Assembly: GCF_000600295.1 (NCBI RefSeq)
Contig: NZ_JEMG01000001.1
Coordinates: forward strand, 2,158,477-2,222,476
DNA: 64,000 bases
Direction: 5' to 3'
Source: Hylemonella gracilis str. Niagara R
GTDB taxonomy: Bacteria > Pseudomonadota > Gammaproteobacteria > Burkholderiales > Burkholderiaceae_C
Every line of letters starts with the position of its first letter. The stretch's first letter is position 1. A model generated the notes under the pieces. That model was not told the DNA's origin and made no database searches. It saw only the letters and a program-made list of their open reading frames with translations. Shown in pieces: positions 37,460-46,507 of this stretch. Both the position numbers and the translations under genes were made by a program.

Positions 37460-38110
37460 TTGGCAGCCCGGTCACAGGCGTGCAAACCATTCAAGGTCGC
37501 CGGCCTTCCACGCGCGATTGAGTTCGGTGTCGTAGCCGGCCACGCAGTCACCTTGATCACATCGGTGAATTCAACCCACTGAATTTGCTGCGTGCCACGC
37601 ACACGTGGGCGCGCATATAGCAGGCCTTCCTGCTGGCGCCCATGACCAGTCGATACAGCCAGCCACTCGTCGCTGCACAGGCGCCGTATTTGCTCGCCTC
37701 ACATCTTCCGAGGTGAATTCGATCGTGAGCGCATGAGTCAGCACCAACGACTTGCATGACCCATTCGTCGCGGAGGTCATCGCGCTGACACGAGAAGCAG
37801 ATGAAATCTCTTCCGTCTTCCACGCGTCCACATCCGGCCCCTGTCAACGACACCTCTGCACGAACGATTAGCAGACTGTTGCAATTCTCTCGCCTCCGCT
37901 TCGCGGGCTGGGCATGAATCTTGTAGCGCTGTTTCAGGGCACAACGATGGAATGCATCCATGCACAAAAAGACCACTTGCACGCATGGGCACACAAGCAG
38001 GTACGTGGCACATCGGCCCATGAGCGTGAACAGCATCGTCGTATCCGAGTGAGCGGCAGCTGTTCATGACGGCGCGGGAGGCAACCTACTAGAACAGGAA
38101 ATGAAGAACA
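37460..38110. other. Gap without a confident gene
   Basis: About 650 bp lie between ldcA and the chemotaxis receptor. A leftward tail (CDQGDCVAGYDTELNRAWKA, then GDLEWFARL and a stop near 37480) looks protein-like but has a stop codon about 30 codons upstream and no start, so it may be a gene remnant. The right end supplies the receptor gene with AGGAA before its ATG. Confidence 0.4.
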
Positions 38111-39730
38111 ATGAAATTGAATGGCTTGAAAATTGGAACCCGCTTGGCGCTGGCGTTTGCCCTGGTGATTGCCTTGTTGCTCGCCAGTCTGATCGCGGGC
38201 TTGTCGGTGCTGAGTCGCGTGGACCGAACCATGGATCAGTTGGTGGACGACCGATACGCGCAAATCGCGCTCAGCAACTCGATCAAGGGCGTGGGTGACA
38301 AGGGCGCAATCATCATCGGGCGCATCTTGCTGGCGACCTCGCCTGAGCAAACCAAGAAGTACATGGACGACTACGCGGCATTGCGCACCATCAACACCGA
38401 AAACTTCGCCAAATTCGAGAAACTCCTGCATACCGATGAAAGCAAGGCAATCTTTGCCGAGCAATCAGAGGCCCGCAAGGCCTATGGGGCTGCGGTGCGC
38501 AATTTGTTCGATCTGATGGCTGCTGGCAAGCGGGAGGAAGCCATGGCCGTGTATCACGGCGACATGGCCACTCTGCAACCGCGCTACTACGCCCTGATCG
38601 ACAAGATGGTGGTCTACCAGGAAAAGGGCATGATTGCCGACGTGGCTCAGGCCAAGCGGGCGTCCGATGGCGCACGCGTCGGCATGCTGGCTTTCTCGGT
38701 GGTCGCGGTGTTGCTGGGGATCGTGACGGCGGTCCTCATCACGCGCTCGATCATCCGACCGATTGATCGGGCCATCTCGATGGCGGAGTCCGTGGCGCAG
38801 GGCAACCTCACTTACAAGATCTCGGATGAGAGCCGAGACGAAGTAGGGCGCCTGATGGGGGCACTCAAGCACATGGTGGACAACCTGCACCGCATCGTGT
38901 TGGAGGTGCGCACCGGGGCGGACAACATCGTGAGCGCCTCGCACCAGGTGGCGCAGGGCAATCTGGAGCTTTCTTCCCGCACCGAGCAGCAGGCCAGTGC
39001 GCTGGAAGAGACCGCGGCCGCGATGGAGCAGCTGACATCGTCCGTGAAACTCAGCGCCGACAACGCCAATCAGGCCAATTCCCTGGCTTCGCAGGCCTCG
39101 TCCGTGGCCGTGCAAGGTGGCGACGTCGTGGGGCAGGTCGTGACCACGATGAGCTCGATCGCTGATTCTTCCAAGCGCATCGTCGAGATCATCAGCGTGA
39201 TCGACGGCATCGCCTTCCAGACCAACATCCTGGCCCTGAACGCGGCGGTCGAAGCGGCCCGCGCGGGCGAGCATGGCCGTGGCTTCGCGGTGGTGGCGGC
39301 CGAGGTGCGCAGTCTGGCGCAGCGCAGCGCGGTGGCTGCCAAGGAGATCAAGTCCTTGATCGACAACTCGGTGCAGCAGGTCGACCGAGGCAGCCAGATG
39401 GTGGAGCAGGCCGGCGCGACGATGAAGCAGGTCGTGGCCAGCATCAAGCAGGTCAGCACCATCGTGGCCGAGATCAGTGCCTCCAGTCGCGAGCAGAGCC
39501 AAGGCATCGAGCAACTGAATGAAGCCATCGTGCAAATGGATGACTCGACGCAGAAAAACGCGGCCATGGTGGAGCAAAGCACGGCCTCGGCGCATTCGAT
39601 GCAGGACCAAGCCAAGCAGCTCAACGAGGTCGTGCGGGCCTTCGTGCTGAAAGACAAGTCCGAACCCAAGCGGCAACTGCTCGCTGCGGCGCAGCCGCAA
39701 CTCTTTTTAGCCGGAGACAACGGCCGGTAG
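38111..39730 (+). CDS. Methyl-accepting chemotaxis protein
   Basis: A 539-residue inner-membrane receptor. A first membrane helix lies near residues 11-33, a periplasmic four-helix ligand domain of about 155 residues follows, then a second helix near 192-214, a HAMP region, and the cytoplasmic signalling domain with the hairpin tip sequence [20 protein letters not shown]. The C-terminus lacks the NWETF-type tether for CheR. It reports ligand occupancy to the CheA kinase. The sensed compound is not evident. Confidence 0.95.
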   Translation: MKLNGLKIGTRLALAFALVIALLLASLIAGLSVLSRVDRTMDQLVDDRYAQIALSNSIKGVGDKGAIIIGRILLATSPEQTKKYMDDYAALRTINTENFAKFEKLLHTDESKAIFAEQSEARKAYGAAVRNLFDLMAAGKREEAMAVYHGDMATLQPRYYALIDKMVVYQEKGMIADVAQAKRASDGARVGMLAFSVVAVLLGIVTAVLITRSIIRPIDRAISMAESVAQGNLTYKISDESRDEVGRLMGALKHMVDNLHRIVLEVRTGADNIVSASHQVAQGNLELSSRTEQQASALEETAAAMEQLTSSVKLSADNANQANSLASQASSVAVQGGDVVGQVVTTMSSIADSSKRIVEIISVIDGIAFQTNILALNAAVEAARAGEHGRGFAVVAAEVRSLAQRSAVAAKEIKSLIDNSVQQVDRGSQMVEQAGATMKQVVASIKQVSTIVAEISASSREQSQGIEQLNEAIVQMDDSTQKNAAMVEQSTASAHSMQDQAKQLNEVVRAFVLKDKSEPKRQLLAAAQPQLFLAGDNGR

Positions 39731-39893
39731 ACAGACCGGCATGACTCCCGTTCCGAGCCCCGTGCCAGGGGCGCGGTTCGGGTCCGTGCCATCCATGGCA
39801 TGCGGCGCCCCAGAACGCGCCCCCATGGCGAACCCCAGGCAACGCAGCGGCGGTGCGGGTTCGGTGCCATCTACGCTTTTGGGAGAACGTTTC

Positions 39894-42536
39894 ATGCGCA
39901 ATCCTTCACTCTTGCAGCATTCCTCGCTGCACCACCCCCGTTTCGACTCTGGCAAGCCCATCACCGAGGCACCCACTGGCTGGAACTCAAGTCAGCGCGT
40001 GCGCCCCGGCGTGCAGCGCCTGCTCGATGCCTTCCGCCAGCGGGGCTACCAATGCGCCCCGTTGGACCCACTGGGGCATGCTCCCGTCGCGGACGAGGTG
40101 CTGCTGACACCGCAACGTTTCGGGTTGTCGCCGACCGAGGCGGTCACGGAGGATGGTTCTCCTCTGTTGGGCGTGAAAACGGTGCAGGAACTGACAACCA
40201 CGCTGCGAGCGATCTATTGCGGCAATCTGACGCTGGATGCGAGCGCGGTCCGTGATGAGGCACGGCTGGCCTGGCTGCATGCCGAGATGGAGGCACCAGT
40301 CTCCGTGGATGCACTGCCAGCCGCCATGACCGGCACGGGGCTGCTGGCGCGGCTGGTGCACGTGCAGACGTGGGAACACCACGTGGCGCGACGCTTCCCC
40401 CACGCCAAGCGCTTTTCGCTGGAGGGCTGCGAAGCGCTGCTGCCGCTGCTGGACGTGCTGGTCGAACAGGCGGGTGCCCATGGCGTGAGCAAATTGGTGT
40501 TGGGCATGCCGCACCGCGGGCGCATCAATGTCCTCGTCAATCTCATGGGACGACCAGCCCTGGATTTGCTGACTTACTTCGACGCCAAGTACCCCCATCC
40601 CGAACAGCACAAGGATCTGCCTTACCACCTGGGAGCCCGGCACCGGGTCAGCACACGCCACGGCGACATCGACCTGGAACTGGCCGCCAACCCATCGCAC
40701 CTGCAGAGCGTGCAGCCAGTGGTGGTTGGCATGGCGCGCGCCAGCCAGGACCGTGGCGCCAGCCACGCACCCGAGCAAACCCTGCCGGTGGTGATGCACG
40801 GCGACGCGGCGCTGGCAGGGCAGGGCGTCGTGATGGAGTCGCTGGTGATGGGCCGAAAACACGGTTACAGCGTGGGCGGGACTGTGCACATCGTGATCAA
40901 CAACCAGGTCGGTTTCACCGAACTGAATGTCATGGACGCGGAGCAACCCCGCTACGCCACCGATGTGTCGCGCCTCATCGATGCGCCCGTGCTGCGCGTG
41001 AGCGCGGACGCCCCGGAACAGGTGCAACGAGCGGCCGAGATCGCGTTGGCCTACCGGACACGCTTTGGCAGCGATGTTTTCATTGACTTGATAGGCTACC
41101 GCCGCCATGGACATTCCGAGCATGATGTGCCGACCCTGACGGCCCCGACGCGTCAGGCCCGCATTGATCAGCTCTCGACCGTGGTGGAGCGCTACGCCGC
41201 GCAGCTCTGTGACGCGGGACGGGCGAGCGAGTTGGACTTGATGCGCGTGGTCGCGCACAGCCGCGAACAAGCGATTGCAGCCTTCGATCGCCCACCCGCC
41301 GAAGCGCCCGCCCTGGGAATGCCCTTCGCGGCGATGCCCGACCTCCCATTGCCTGAACTCGCCCAATTGCAAGGCATCGTCTCCACCTTGACGCAATTGC
41401 CCGACGGTTTCCAGCCGCACGCCATGGTGCAGGGCCTGATCAAGGATTGGCGAACCATGTCCGCCCAGGCAGATGCCCGGTGCGATTGGCGTTTTGCCGA
41501 GAACATGGCTTACGCTACGTTGCTGCAGGCCGGGATCGGCGTGCGGGTGTCCGGCATGGATGTGCGCCGGGGCACCTTCATGCATCGCTTTGCGGTCTGG
41601 CATGGCCAACAGACGGATGGTCGGGGACCGGCGATGATCCAGCCGCTGGACCGTCTGCGCAACGGTCAGGCACGCTTTGAGATCTACAACTCGCAGCTCT
41701 CCGAGGAAGCGGTTGTGGGCTTTGAGTACGGCTACAGCCTGGACGCATCAAACCGCCTCGCGATCTGGGAGGCGCAGTTCGGTGACTTCGTCAACGGAGC
41801 CCAGGTTTACATTGACCATTACATCGCCGCAGGCGAGGCGAAGTGGGGTTGTGCGTCGGGTTTGACCCTGTTGCTGCCCCATGGTTATGAAGGGGTAGGG
41901 CCCGAACACTCCAGCGGGTTCCTGGGGCGCTTCCTGCAACTGTGCGCTCAGGACAATCTTCAGGTGGCCATGCCGTCCACCGCGGCGCAGTGGTTCCATC
42001 TGCTGCGCCGTCAGGCCTGCCTGCAGCCGCGCAGGCCGCTGGTGGTGATGAGCCCCAAGGGCAAGCTCTATGAAGAAGCCGATTCGCACACACCGTTGCA
42101 GCAGATGCTGGACGGCCATTTCGAGCCGGTGTTGGACGACCCGTTCACACAATCAGCGGCCCAGGTAGAGCGTGTCGTGCTGTCCAGCGGCAAGCTTCAT
42201 TACGACTTGGCACGAGGGAGGCATGCTGCCTCCGCTCAAGGCATCGCGCTGCTGCGGCTGGAGCAGCTTTACCCATTCCCACAGGCAGACTTGCAGCGCC
42301 TGCTCAAGCGCTACAGCGGATTGCGGGAACTGGTGTGGGCGCAGGAGGAGGAACTGAACCAGGGCGCCTGGCCCTTCATCCGCGACGAGCTTGCAGCCGC
42401 GTGCCCAACTGGCGTGCCCCTGCGCTGTGCTGCCAGACCGGGCACTGCAGCGGGCCCCACGGTGTCTCAGGCTATCCATCAAACGGAACAGCAGCTGTTG
42501 GTGATGCGGGCCTTGGGCTTGCCGTCGCAGCCCTAG
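39894..42536 (+). CDS. 2-oxoglutarate dehydrogenase E1-like protein, orphan and divergent
   Basis: An 880-residue thiamine-diphosphate enzyme with SucA architecture: VLGMPHRGRINVLVNLMGRP, SHLQSVQPVV, HGDAALAGQGVVMESL and VINNQVGFTELN. It departs from ordinary SucA: the usual GHNE-DEP stretch is GHSEHDVPTLTAPTRQARI, and the protein is 50 or more residues shorter. No E2 (sucB) or E3 (lpdA) gene follows, so it is unlikely to be the main citric-acid-cycle copy. It could serve a related 2-oxoacid such as 2-oxoadipate; that is inference. GGGAG lies eight bases before the ATG at 39894. Confidence 0.82.
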   Translation: MRNPSLLQHSSLHHPRFDSGKPITEAPTGWNSSQRVRPGVQRLLDAFRQRGYQCAPLDPLGHAPVADEVLLTPQRFGLSPTEAVTEDGSPLLGVKTVQELTTTLRAIYCGNLTLDASAVRDEARLAWLHAEMEAPVSVDALPAAMTGTGLLARLVHVQTWEHHVARRFPHAKRFSLEGCEALLPLLDVLVEQAGAHGVSKLVLGMPHRGRINVLVNLMGRPALDLLTYFDAKYPHPEQHKDLPYHLGARHRVSTRHGDIDLELAANPSHLQSVQPVVVGMARASQDRGASHAPEQTLPVVMHGDAALAGQGVVMESLVMGRKHGYSVGGTVHIVINNQVGFTELNVMDAEQPRYATDVSRLIDAPVLRVSADAPEQVQRAAEIALAYRTRFGSDVFIDLIGYRRHGHSEHDVPTLTAPTRQARIDQLSTVVERYAAQLCDAGRASELDLMRVVAHSREQAIAAFDRPPAEAPALGMPFAAMPDLPLPELAQLQGIVSTLTQLPDGFQPHAMVQGLIKDWRTMSAQADARCDWRFAENMAYATLLQAGIGVRVSGMDVRRGTFMHRFAVWHGQQTDGRGPAMIQPLDRLRNGQARFEIYNSQLSEEAVVGFEYGYSLDASNRLAIWEAQFGDFVNGAQVYIDHYIAAGEAKWGCASGLTLLLPHGYEGVGPEHSSGFLGRFLQLCAQDNLQVAMPSTAAQWFHLLRRQACLQPRRPLVVMSPKGKLYEEADSHTPLQQMLDGHFEPVLDDPFTQSAAQVERVVLSSGKLHYDLARGRHAASAQGIALLRLEQLYPFPQADLQRLLKRYSGLRELVWAQEEELNQGAWPFIRDELAAACPTGVPLRCAARPGTAAGPTVSQAIHQTEQQLLVMRALGLPSQP

Positions 42537-42646
42537 AGTTCCGCGTTTGGCCACGACGACGGATGGTCTGCCAGCCTGAAAGGTATGCGGCTGTCGGGTC
42601 GTCGTGGCGCGCAGGTGGCGGTGTCAAAGACTTGGCCAGTTTGAAA

Positions 42647-43057
42647 CTAGCCCCGTGGCATTAACTTTACATAATACACAGACGGCGGATCAGCCAAAGT
42701 GCTGAGGCCCGTGTTTGCTTGCGATTCCTGGGGGAGGGCGGATAAAACGCCGGTGACGCCCAGGGCCAGTATTGCGACCCGCCCGTTATGGCCTAGGCGG
42801 GCAAGCGAAGCCCGCCAGGCAGAGCGGGCTTTCTCCGTTTTAGATCGTTCTGCGGCCTGGTCGGCTAACACCTCAAACGGGTCAATGCCAAGAGCATCAG
42901 CGACACCGACAGAAACTTCCTCATCGAGTGTTGCCGTCACGCTGGAGCGGTATTTGCTCACGGCAGAGCGTGTGATGCCAAGTTCCTGGGCGGCCTTGTA
43001 GTCCGATTCCCAGCCGCGCGCAGCCTTGGCGCGATCGATCCAGTCGATAGCCTTCAT
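42647..43057 (-). CDS. Phage helix-turn-helix protein, probable repressor
   Basis: A 136-residue protein with a helix-turn-helix near the N-terminus (YKAAQELGITRSAVSKYRSS). The opening MKAIDWIDRAKAARGWESDY fits DUF3693-type regulators best known from filamentous phages. A hydrophobic stretch (VAILALGVTGVLSALP) near residue 100 may be a membrane segment, uncommon in repressors. It is transcribed away from the early operon across a control region full of GTTGA half-sites, the position of a phage immunity repressor. AAGGAC precedes the ATG. Confidence 0.7.
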   Translation of the reverse strand: MKAIDWIDRAKAARGWESDYKAAQELGITRSAVSKYRSSVTATLDEEVSVGVADALGIDPFEVLADQAAERSKTEKARSAWRASLARLGHNGRVAILALGVTGVLSALPQESQANTGLSTLADPPSVYYVKLMPRG

Positions 43058-43093
43058 GTCCAGTCCTTTTTCCAGTGTCCAGTTGGAGCGGTG

Positions 43094-43165
43094 AGCATAA
43101 TTCAACGTGGAGGCGACAGCAACGGTGAATTGACGTTGACATGTTGAGTTGATTTCAACTAAATT
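43094..43165. promoter_or_regulatory. Divergent early-control region of the prophage
   Basis: Rightward: TTGACA (43136-43141) and TAAATT (43160-43165), spacer 18 bp. Leftward: TTGCTG (43117-43122) and TATGCT (43094-43099), spacer 17 bp. GTTGA half-sites recur (43130, 43136, 43144, 43149, and inverted at 43101). One pair forms the dyad AGTTGATTTCAACT at 43147-43160, touching the rightward -10. The pattern fits a repressor-operated lysis-lysogeny switch. Confidence 0.5.
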
Positions 43166-43280
43166 CCACCTCGCCCCGGGCCCCGAAGCCACCAATCCGG
43201 CCGAGTCCGCACGACCCAGTGTCCAGCCCGGGGCCTCCTGCTGAAAAAGCGGGATGGCGGTCCGGCCGGTGGAGGACACC

Positions 43281-43577
43281 ATGGACACTGCCCGCAAAAA
43301 GCCCGCCGCGCCCCCGCCGCGGGCAGCGCAATCGCCAGGCGCAAGCCCTCAAGGCGATCACCCGTCAGACATTGGCCGTCTGATCTATGAGGCCCACAAA
43401 AAGGCGATGCGCGCAGCCATGGCTCGCGCTGCCTTGAGGTCGTGGGACGAACTTCCAGCCTCCATCCGCGCCTCGTGGGAGTGCGTTGAGCGTCGGTCCT
43501 GGCACGAGGCAGAGCGGCTGGCGTACCTCACCAAGTTGAATCCAGCGCGGGCCGTGCAGACAGGCGGTGCGAAATGA
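43281..43577 (+). CDS. Hypothetical phage early protein
   Basis: A 98-residue protein, first gene of the early operon, with GGAGG before its ATG. It is charged and predicted soluble, with a helical middle (IGRLIYEAHKKAMRAAMARA). It shares two blocks with the next gene's product: P-ASP-QGDHP near the N-terminus and L-P-x-(K/R)AV at the end. The two look like a diverged tandem duplication. Function unknown. It overlaps the next gene by 4 bp. Confidence 0.6.
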   Translation: MDTARKKPAAPPPRAAQSPGASPQGDHPSDIGRLIYEAHKKAMRAAMARAALRSWDELPASIRASWECVERRSWHEAERLAYLTKLNPARAVQTGGAK

Positions 43578-43891
43578 GCCGCCACCAGCAAACTGCCCGC
43601 AAGGGCATCAATCCGGGCACGCCCCCGGCTTCGCCCAATCAGGGCGATCACCCGCGCGACCGCCGCGCGATCAAGCGCGAGATCTGCACCACGATCAACC
43701 GTCTCAAGGCCTCCGGCATGCCGCCCGGCTGGGATAAATGGGATGCCGTCAAGACGGCGGCATTCAAAGAGGCGTGCAAGCGCTGCAACAGCCACAACCG
43801 CTTCGATGACCTGGTCGCCCAGGCCCGCATCGTGGCCCAGGCCTACGACTTGGACCCGACCAAGGCCGTGCCGTCGGGGGAGGTGCAATGA
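43574..43891 (+). CDS. Hypothetical phage early protein, paralogue of the preceding gene
   Basis: A 105-residue basic protein with a short basic N-terminus, then PPASPNQGDHPRDRRAIKRE, a helical central part with two cysteines (EACKRCNSHNRF) and LDPTKAV near the end. It overlaps its neighbours by 4 bp on both sides. Function unknown. Confidence 0.6.
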   Translation: MSRHQQTARKGINPGTPPASPNQGDHPRDRRAIKREICTTINRLKASGMPPGWDKWDAVKTAAFKEACKRCNSHNRFDDLVAQARIVAQAYDLDPTKAVPSGEVQ

Positions 43892-44187
43892 GCGTGCTTC
43901 CCAACAACGCCCTTTCTTTTGCAGGCAGTCTGCCAGCAGCACGGCGCCATGTGAATGCGGAGCGCCGTTCCAAAGTGAAGGTTCGTAAAAAGCGGACCCT
44001 GAGCCCGAAGGGTGCGCGGGTGGTGAGCCGAGCATTCTTGGGCCTGCCGGAAGCCCGCTACTACCTCGGCTGCAACGGGCACATGCACGTCTTCCGGCGC
44101 ATCGGATACCGATCCGATGGGTACCTCGAGGACCGCTTGATCGTCGCCCTCGCGGGCATTGCCAGTGGCAAGGGGGGCGAGCGATGA
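43888..44187 (+). CDS. Hypothetical phage early protein, basic
   Basis: A 99-residue strongly basic protein (RRSKVKVRKKRTLSPKGARV) with a C-terminal half that looks folded (YYLGCNGHMHVFRRIGYRS). A nucleic-acid-binding role is possible from charge alone, but no family is recognised. It overlaps both neighbours by 4 bp. Confidence 0.55.
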   Translation: MSVLPNNALSFAGSLPAARRHVNAERRSKVKVRKKRTLSPKGARVVSRAFLGLPEARYYLGCNGHMHVFRRIGYRSDGYLEDRLIVALAGIASGKGGER

Positions 44188-44456
44188 CCGACGTTATCAA
44201 AGTCAAGACGGGCGCGCTGCTCATCAGCCCGCTTAAAGAGGGTGACGGCGTGCTGCTCACCGTGCGCGGCAAGGCCCAGGGCCAGGCCGAGCCGGGCAGC
44301 ATGACGGTGCACGTGGACATGCCGCACCTCGGCTTGCTGTTGGCCTCGCTGGAGGCCGCCGCCGAACAGGCGGGGGCGCTGCAAACCTCGACCGACTCGC
44401 TGGCTGCGGTTGGCCTCAGTGTCGTGCCCATGGTGCGGGAAGGCGGTCCGCGATGA
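44184..44456 (+). CDS. Hypothetical phage early protein
   Basis: A 90-residue beta-rich acidic protein (GALLISPLKEGDGVLLTVRG) with a helical end (LGLLLASLEAAAEQAGAL). No recognised family. It overlaps both neighbours by 4 bp, so the early operon is tightly coupled here. Confidence 0.55.
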   Translation: MTDVIKVKTGALLISPLKEGDGVLLTVRGKAQGQAEPGSMTVHVDMPHLGLLLASLEAAAEQAGALQTSTDSLAAVGLSVVPMVREGGPR

Positions 44457-44773
44457 ACAGCATCCAAGCAGAAGCCGGGCAGGTCATCGTCGGATGGTTG
44501 CCAGACATGGAAACCGTCACGCTAGGCGTCGTCATGGTGCCGGGCTTTGCCGCACCCAAGGTCGCCGCCGTGGAGCTCAAGCCCGACCAACTGAGCGCCG
44601 TCATCTTTGCGTTGGAAATGGCCGCGGAGGACGCCCGGTTTGCCAAGGAACGGAAAGCCGCAGCAGCGCGGGAAAGCGCCGCCCAGGGGGCACCTGTCAT
44701 CTGTCGCGGCGATGCCTTGTGCACTGTCCCTGCGGCATGCATCACGCCCCTGGCGTGCGACCGCACAGCGTAG
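44453..44773 (+). CDS. Hypothetical phage early protein
   Basis: A 106-residue protein. The middle carries an acidic helix (LSAVIFALEMAAEDARFAKE) similar in character to the end of the preceding protein, so the two may be related in fold. The C-terminus is cysteine-containing (CRGDALCTVPAACITPLACD) with four cysteines, possibly zinc-binding. No family recognised. Confidence 0.5.
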   Translation: MNSIQAEAGQVIVGWLPDMETVTLGVVMVPGFAAPKVAAVELKPDQLSAVIFALEMAAEDARFAKERKAAAARESAAQGAPVICRGDALCTVPAACITPLACDRTA

Positions 44774-44782
44774 GAGGCTCAC

Positions 44783-45001
44783 ATGCAAAAACGCTATGTG
44801 ATTTGGTCGCGCGGCATGTGGGTGGCCTCCCTCGATCGCCAGGGAGACCCCCTCATGACCCCGCGCCGCGCCCGCGCGCTCGTCTACACGCGCTCCACCG
44901 CTGCCAGGAAGCTGGAGGCGCTGTCCCAAAACTTCCCCGCCCTCGTGTTCGGGCTGGAGGAGGCACCCGTGTCCCACCTCAAGAGGAAAGCGCTGGCATG
45001 A
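44783..45001 (+). CDS. Hypothetical phage early protein
   Basis: A 72-residue basic protein with a good AGGAGG ribosome site nine bases upstream. It begins MQKRYVIWSRGMWVASLDRQ and has no recognisable domain. It overlaps the next gene by 4 bp. Confidence 0.5.
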   Translation: MQKRYVIWSRGMWVASLDRQGDPLMTPRRARALVYTRSTAARKLEALSQNFPALVFGLEEAPVSHLKRKALA

Positions 45002-45228
45002 ACTCCGCAAGATTCTCCCTCGACATGGACGCTATCACCCGCGAGGCCGCGCAACATAAGCGCACCTGGCTGCTGGAATTCGCCTGCGACGGCGCCACAT
45101 TCCGAACCCGCATGCGCGCCGTCACGGAAAAGCTGGCCATCGAATTGGCCCGGGATGATCTGGCGCTGCATGCTGAACTGTTCGACGCCGACCGCGCGCG
45201 CTTGGTGGTATGCGTGGAAGTCGCATGA
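44998..45228 (+). CDS. Hypothetical phage early protein
   Basis: A 76-residue acidic protein (MNSARFSLDMDAITREAAQH) with a beta-rich middle (TWLLEFACDGATFRTRMRAV). No family recognised. It overlaps the neighbours on both sides by 4 bp. Confidence 0.5.
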   Translation: MNSARFSLDMDAITREAAQHKRTWLLEFACDGATFRTRMRAVTEKLAIELARDDLALHAELFDADRARLVVCVEVA

Positions 45229-46265
45229 GTCGCGCCATCACCTACGCCCTGGCCCTCGTCGTGACTGCCACCGCCCTGGCCATGGCCGTGGCCAGCGCCT
45301 GGGGCCGTGCTGATGCCTGGGTGGACCGGCTCACGCTGGCTGCGCTCAGTGCCTGCATCGTGCTGGCTGTCCACCTATTGCCTGCGCTCGGTGCCGGCGT
45401 CAAAGGCTGGGGCCGCGCTGCCGTCGTCATCGTCTGGCCTCTGTGTCTGCTGGCCGCGATGGTGGCGCATGCAGGATTCTTTCTCAATGCCTGGGCAGCC
45501 TCGGCCCAAGCTCAGGCCGCGCCCGTGCAGCAGCGCCAGGCCGAAGCGCGCGCCGCCCAGCGCCAAGCCCTGGAAACAGCGCTCGCCGGCATCCGCGCGC
45601 GCAGCGTCACCACGGTGGCCGCGCAGCTGGCTACTGCTCGCGCCGCCGCCGATCAGGGCCAGGCCTGGGCCACGCCTGCGCGCGTCGAACGCCTGCAGAT
45701 CGAGCTGGCAGAAGCTCAGCGCGCCGCGCGTCTGCGTGATGACCTGGTGGCCCTGGCCGGCGCGGTCAGCGAGGCAGCAGGCGATGGTGCCGCGGCTCTG
45801 GCCAGCGACCCGGTGACGCGCTCCTTCATGGCTGTCACGGGCGCCAGCGCCGCCGCCGTGCAGCTCGCCGTCAACGGCCTCCTGGCCGTGCTGGTGGAGG
45901 TCCTGGGCTGCCTGCTGTGGTGGCTGGCCTTGGCCGCGCCGCGAGAGGCGCGCGCGCGGATAGACCGAGTCGCCCGGATGCCGACACCGGCCGACAACGG
46001 CGCGGACCAGGAAAACCCAGCGCCGGTGTCAGTGCCCGACGCCGCCGCCGACCTGGACGTGACAGCCTCCGAGCTGGAGCAAGTGCGTCGGTCGATAACG
46101 GCGGGTGCACGCCCGCCCACTGAAACCTTCATACGCGATTTGCTTCGATGTTCGCCGGAGAAAGCCCGCGTCATCCGCCGCCAGTTGCAGGACGCCGCCC
46201 GCGCAAGTCCGGAGATCCACGTGGCCCCGGCGAGCGCAGGCGCACCAATGGGGTTTGTGGGATGA
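45225..46265 (+). CDS. Hypothetical phage membrane protein with a C-terminal helix-turn-helix-like region
   Basis: A 346-residue protein with three N-terminal hydrophobic segments (residues about 5-25, 38-58, 69-92), a long alanine/glutamine-rich helical, probably coiled-coil domain (QRQAEARAAQRQALETALAG), and a further hydrophobic segment near 205-235. The C-terminus (FIRDLLRCSPEKARVIRRQL) looks like a DNA-binding helix-turn-helix. This mixture is unusual. Function unknown. Confidence 0.55.
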   Translation: MSRAITYALALVVTATALAMAVASAWGRADAWVDRLTLAALSACIVLAVHLLPALGAGVKGWGRAAVVIVWPLCLLAAMVAHAGFFLNAWAASAQAQAAPVQQRQAEARAAQRQALETALAGIRARSVTTVAAQLATARAAADQGQAWATPARVERLQIELAEAQRAARLRDDLVALAGAVSEAAGDGAAALASDPVTRSFMAVTGASAAAVQLAVNGLLAVLVEVLGCLLWWLALAAPREARARIDRVARMPTPADNGADQENPAPVSVPDAAADLDVTASELEQVRRSITAGARPPTETFIRDLLRCSPEKARVIRRQLQDAARASPEIHVAPASAGAPMGFVG

Positions 46266-46507
46266 ACGGTTCTGCCGACTACACACCCAAGTGCATCCCC
46301 GTGTCCTGGACGAGCTGCGGCTCGTACTGGCTGGCCTATCACCACGGTTGGACTGACGCCCGCTTCTACGACGTGGTGGAGATCCCGCATGACGGTCGGC
46401 CGCAAAGCGCGTTTGCGGGCTACCTTGCCACGGTGGGCGACTTCGGGGACTTGGTGCGAATTTCTCACCGGCCCTATGTCCAGATCGGCCGGCTGGAGCT
46501 GGACTGA
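46262..46507 (+). CDS. Hypothetical phage early protein
   Basis: An 81-residue soluble acidic protein rich in aromatic residues (TSCGSYWLAYHHGWTDARFY). No recognised domain. Its ATG overlaps the preceding stop, and the following gene starts at its last base. Confidence 0.5.
   Translation: MNGSADYTPKCIPVSWTSCGSYWLAYHHGWTDARFYDVVEIPHDGRPQSAFAGYLATVGDFGDLVRISHRPYVQIGRLELD

Noticed and set aside
37557-38036. Leftward 159-codon frame after ldcA
   Set aside because: Cysteine- and arginine-rich sequence without a recognisable domain or ribosome site; more like chance open frame.
42537-42646. Left attachment site of the prophage
   Set aside because: No direct repeat can be assigned because the right junction is outside the window, and no tRNA gene is present here.
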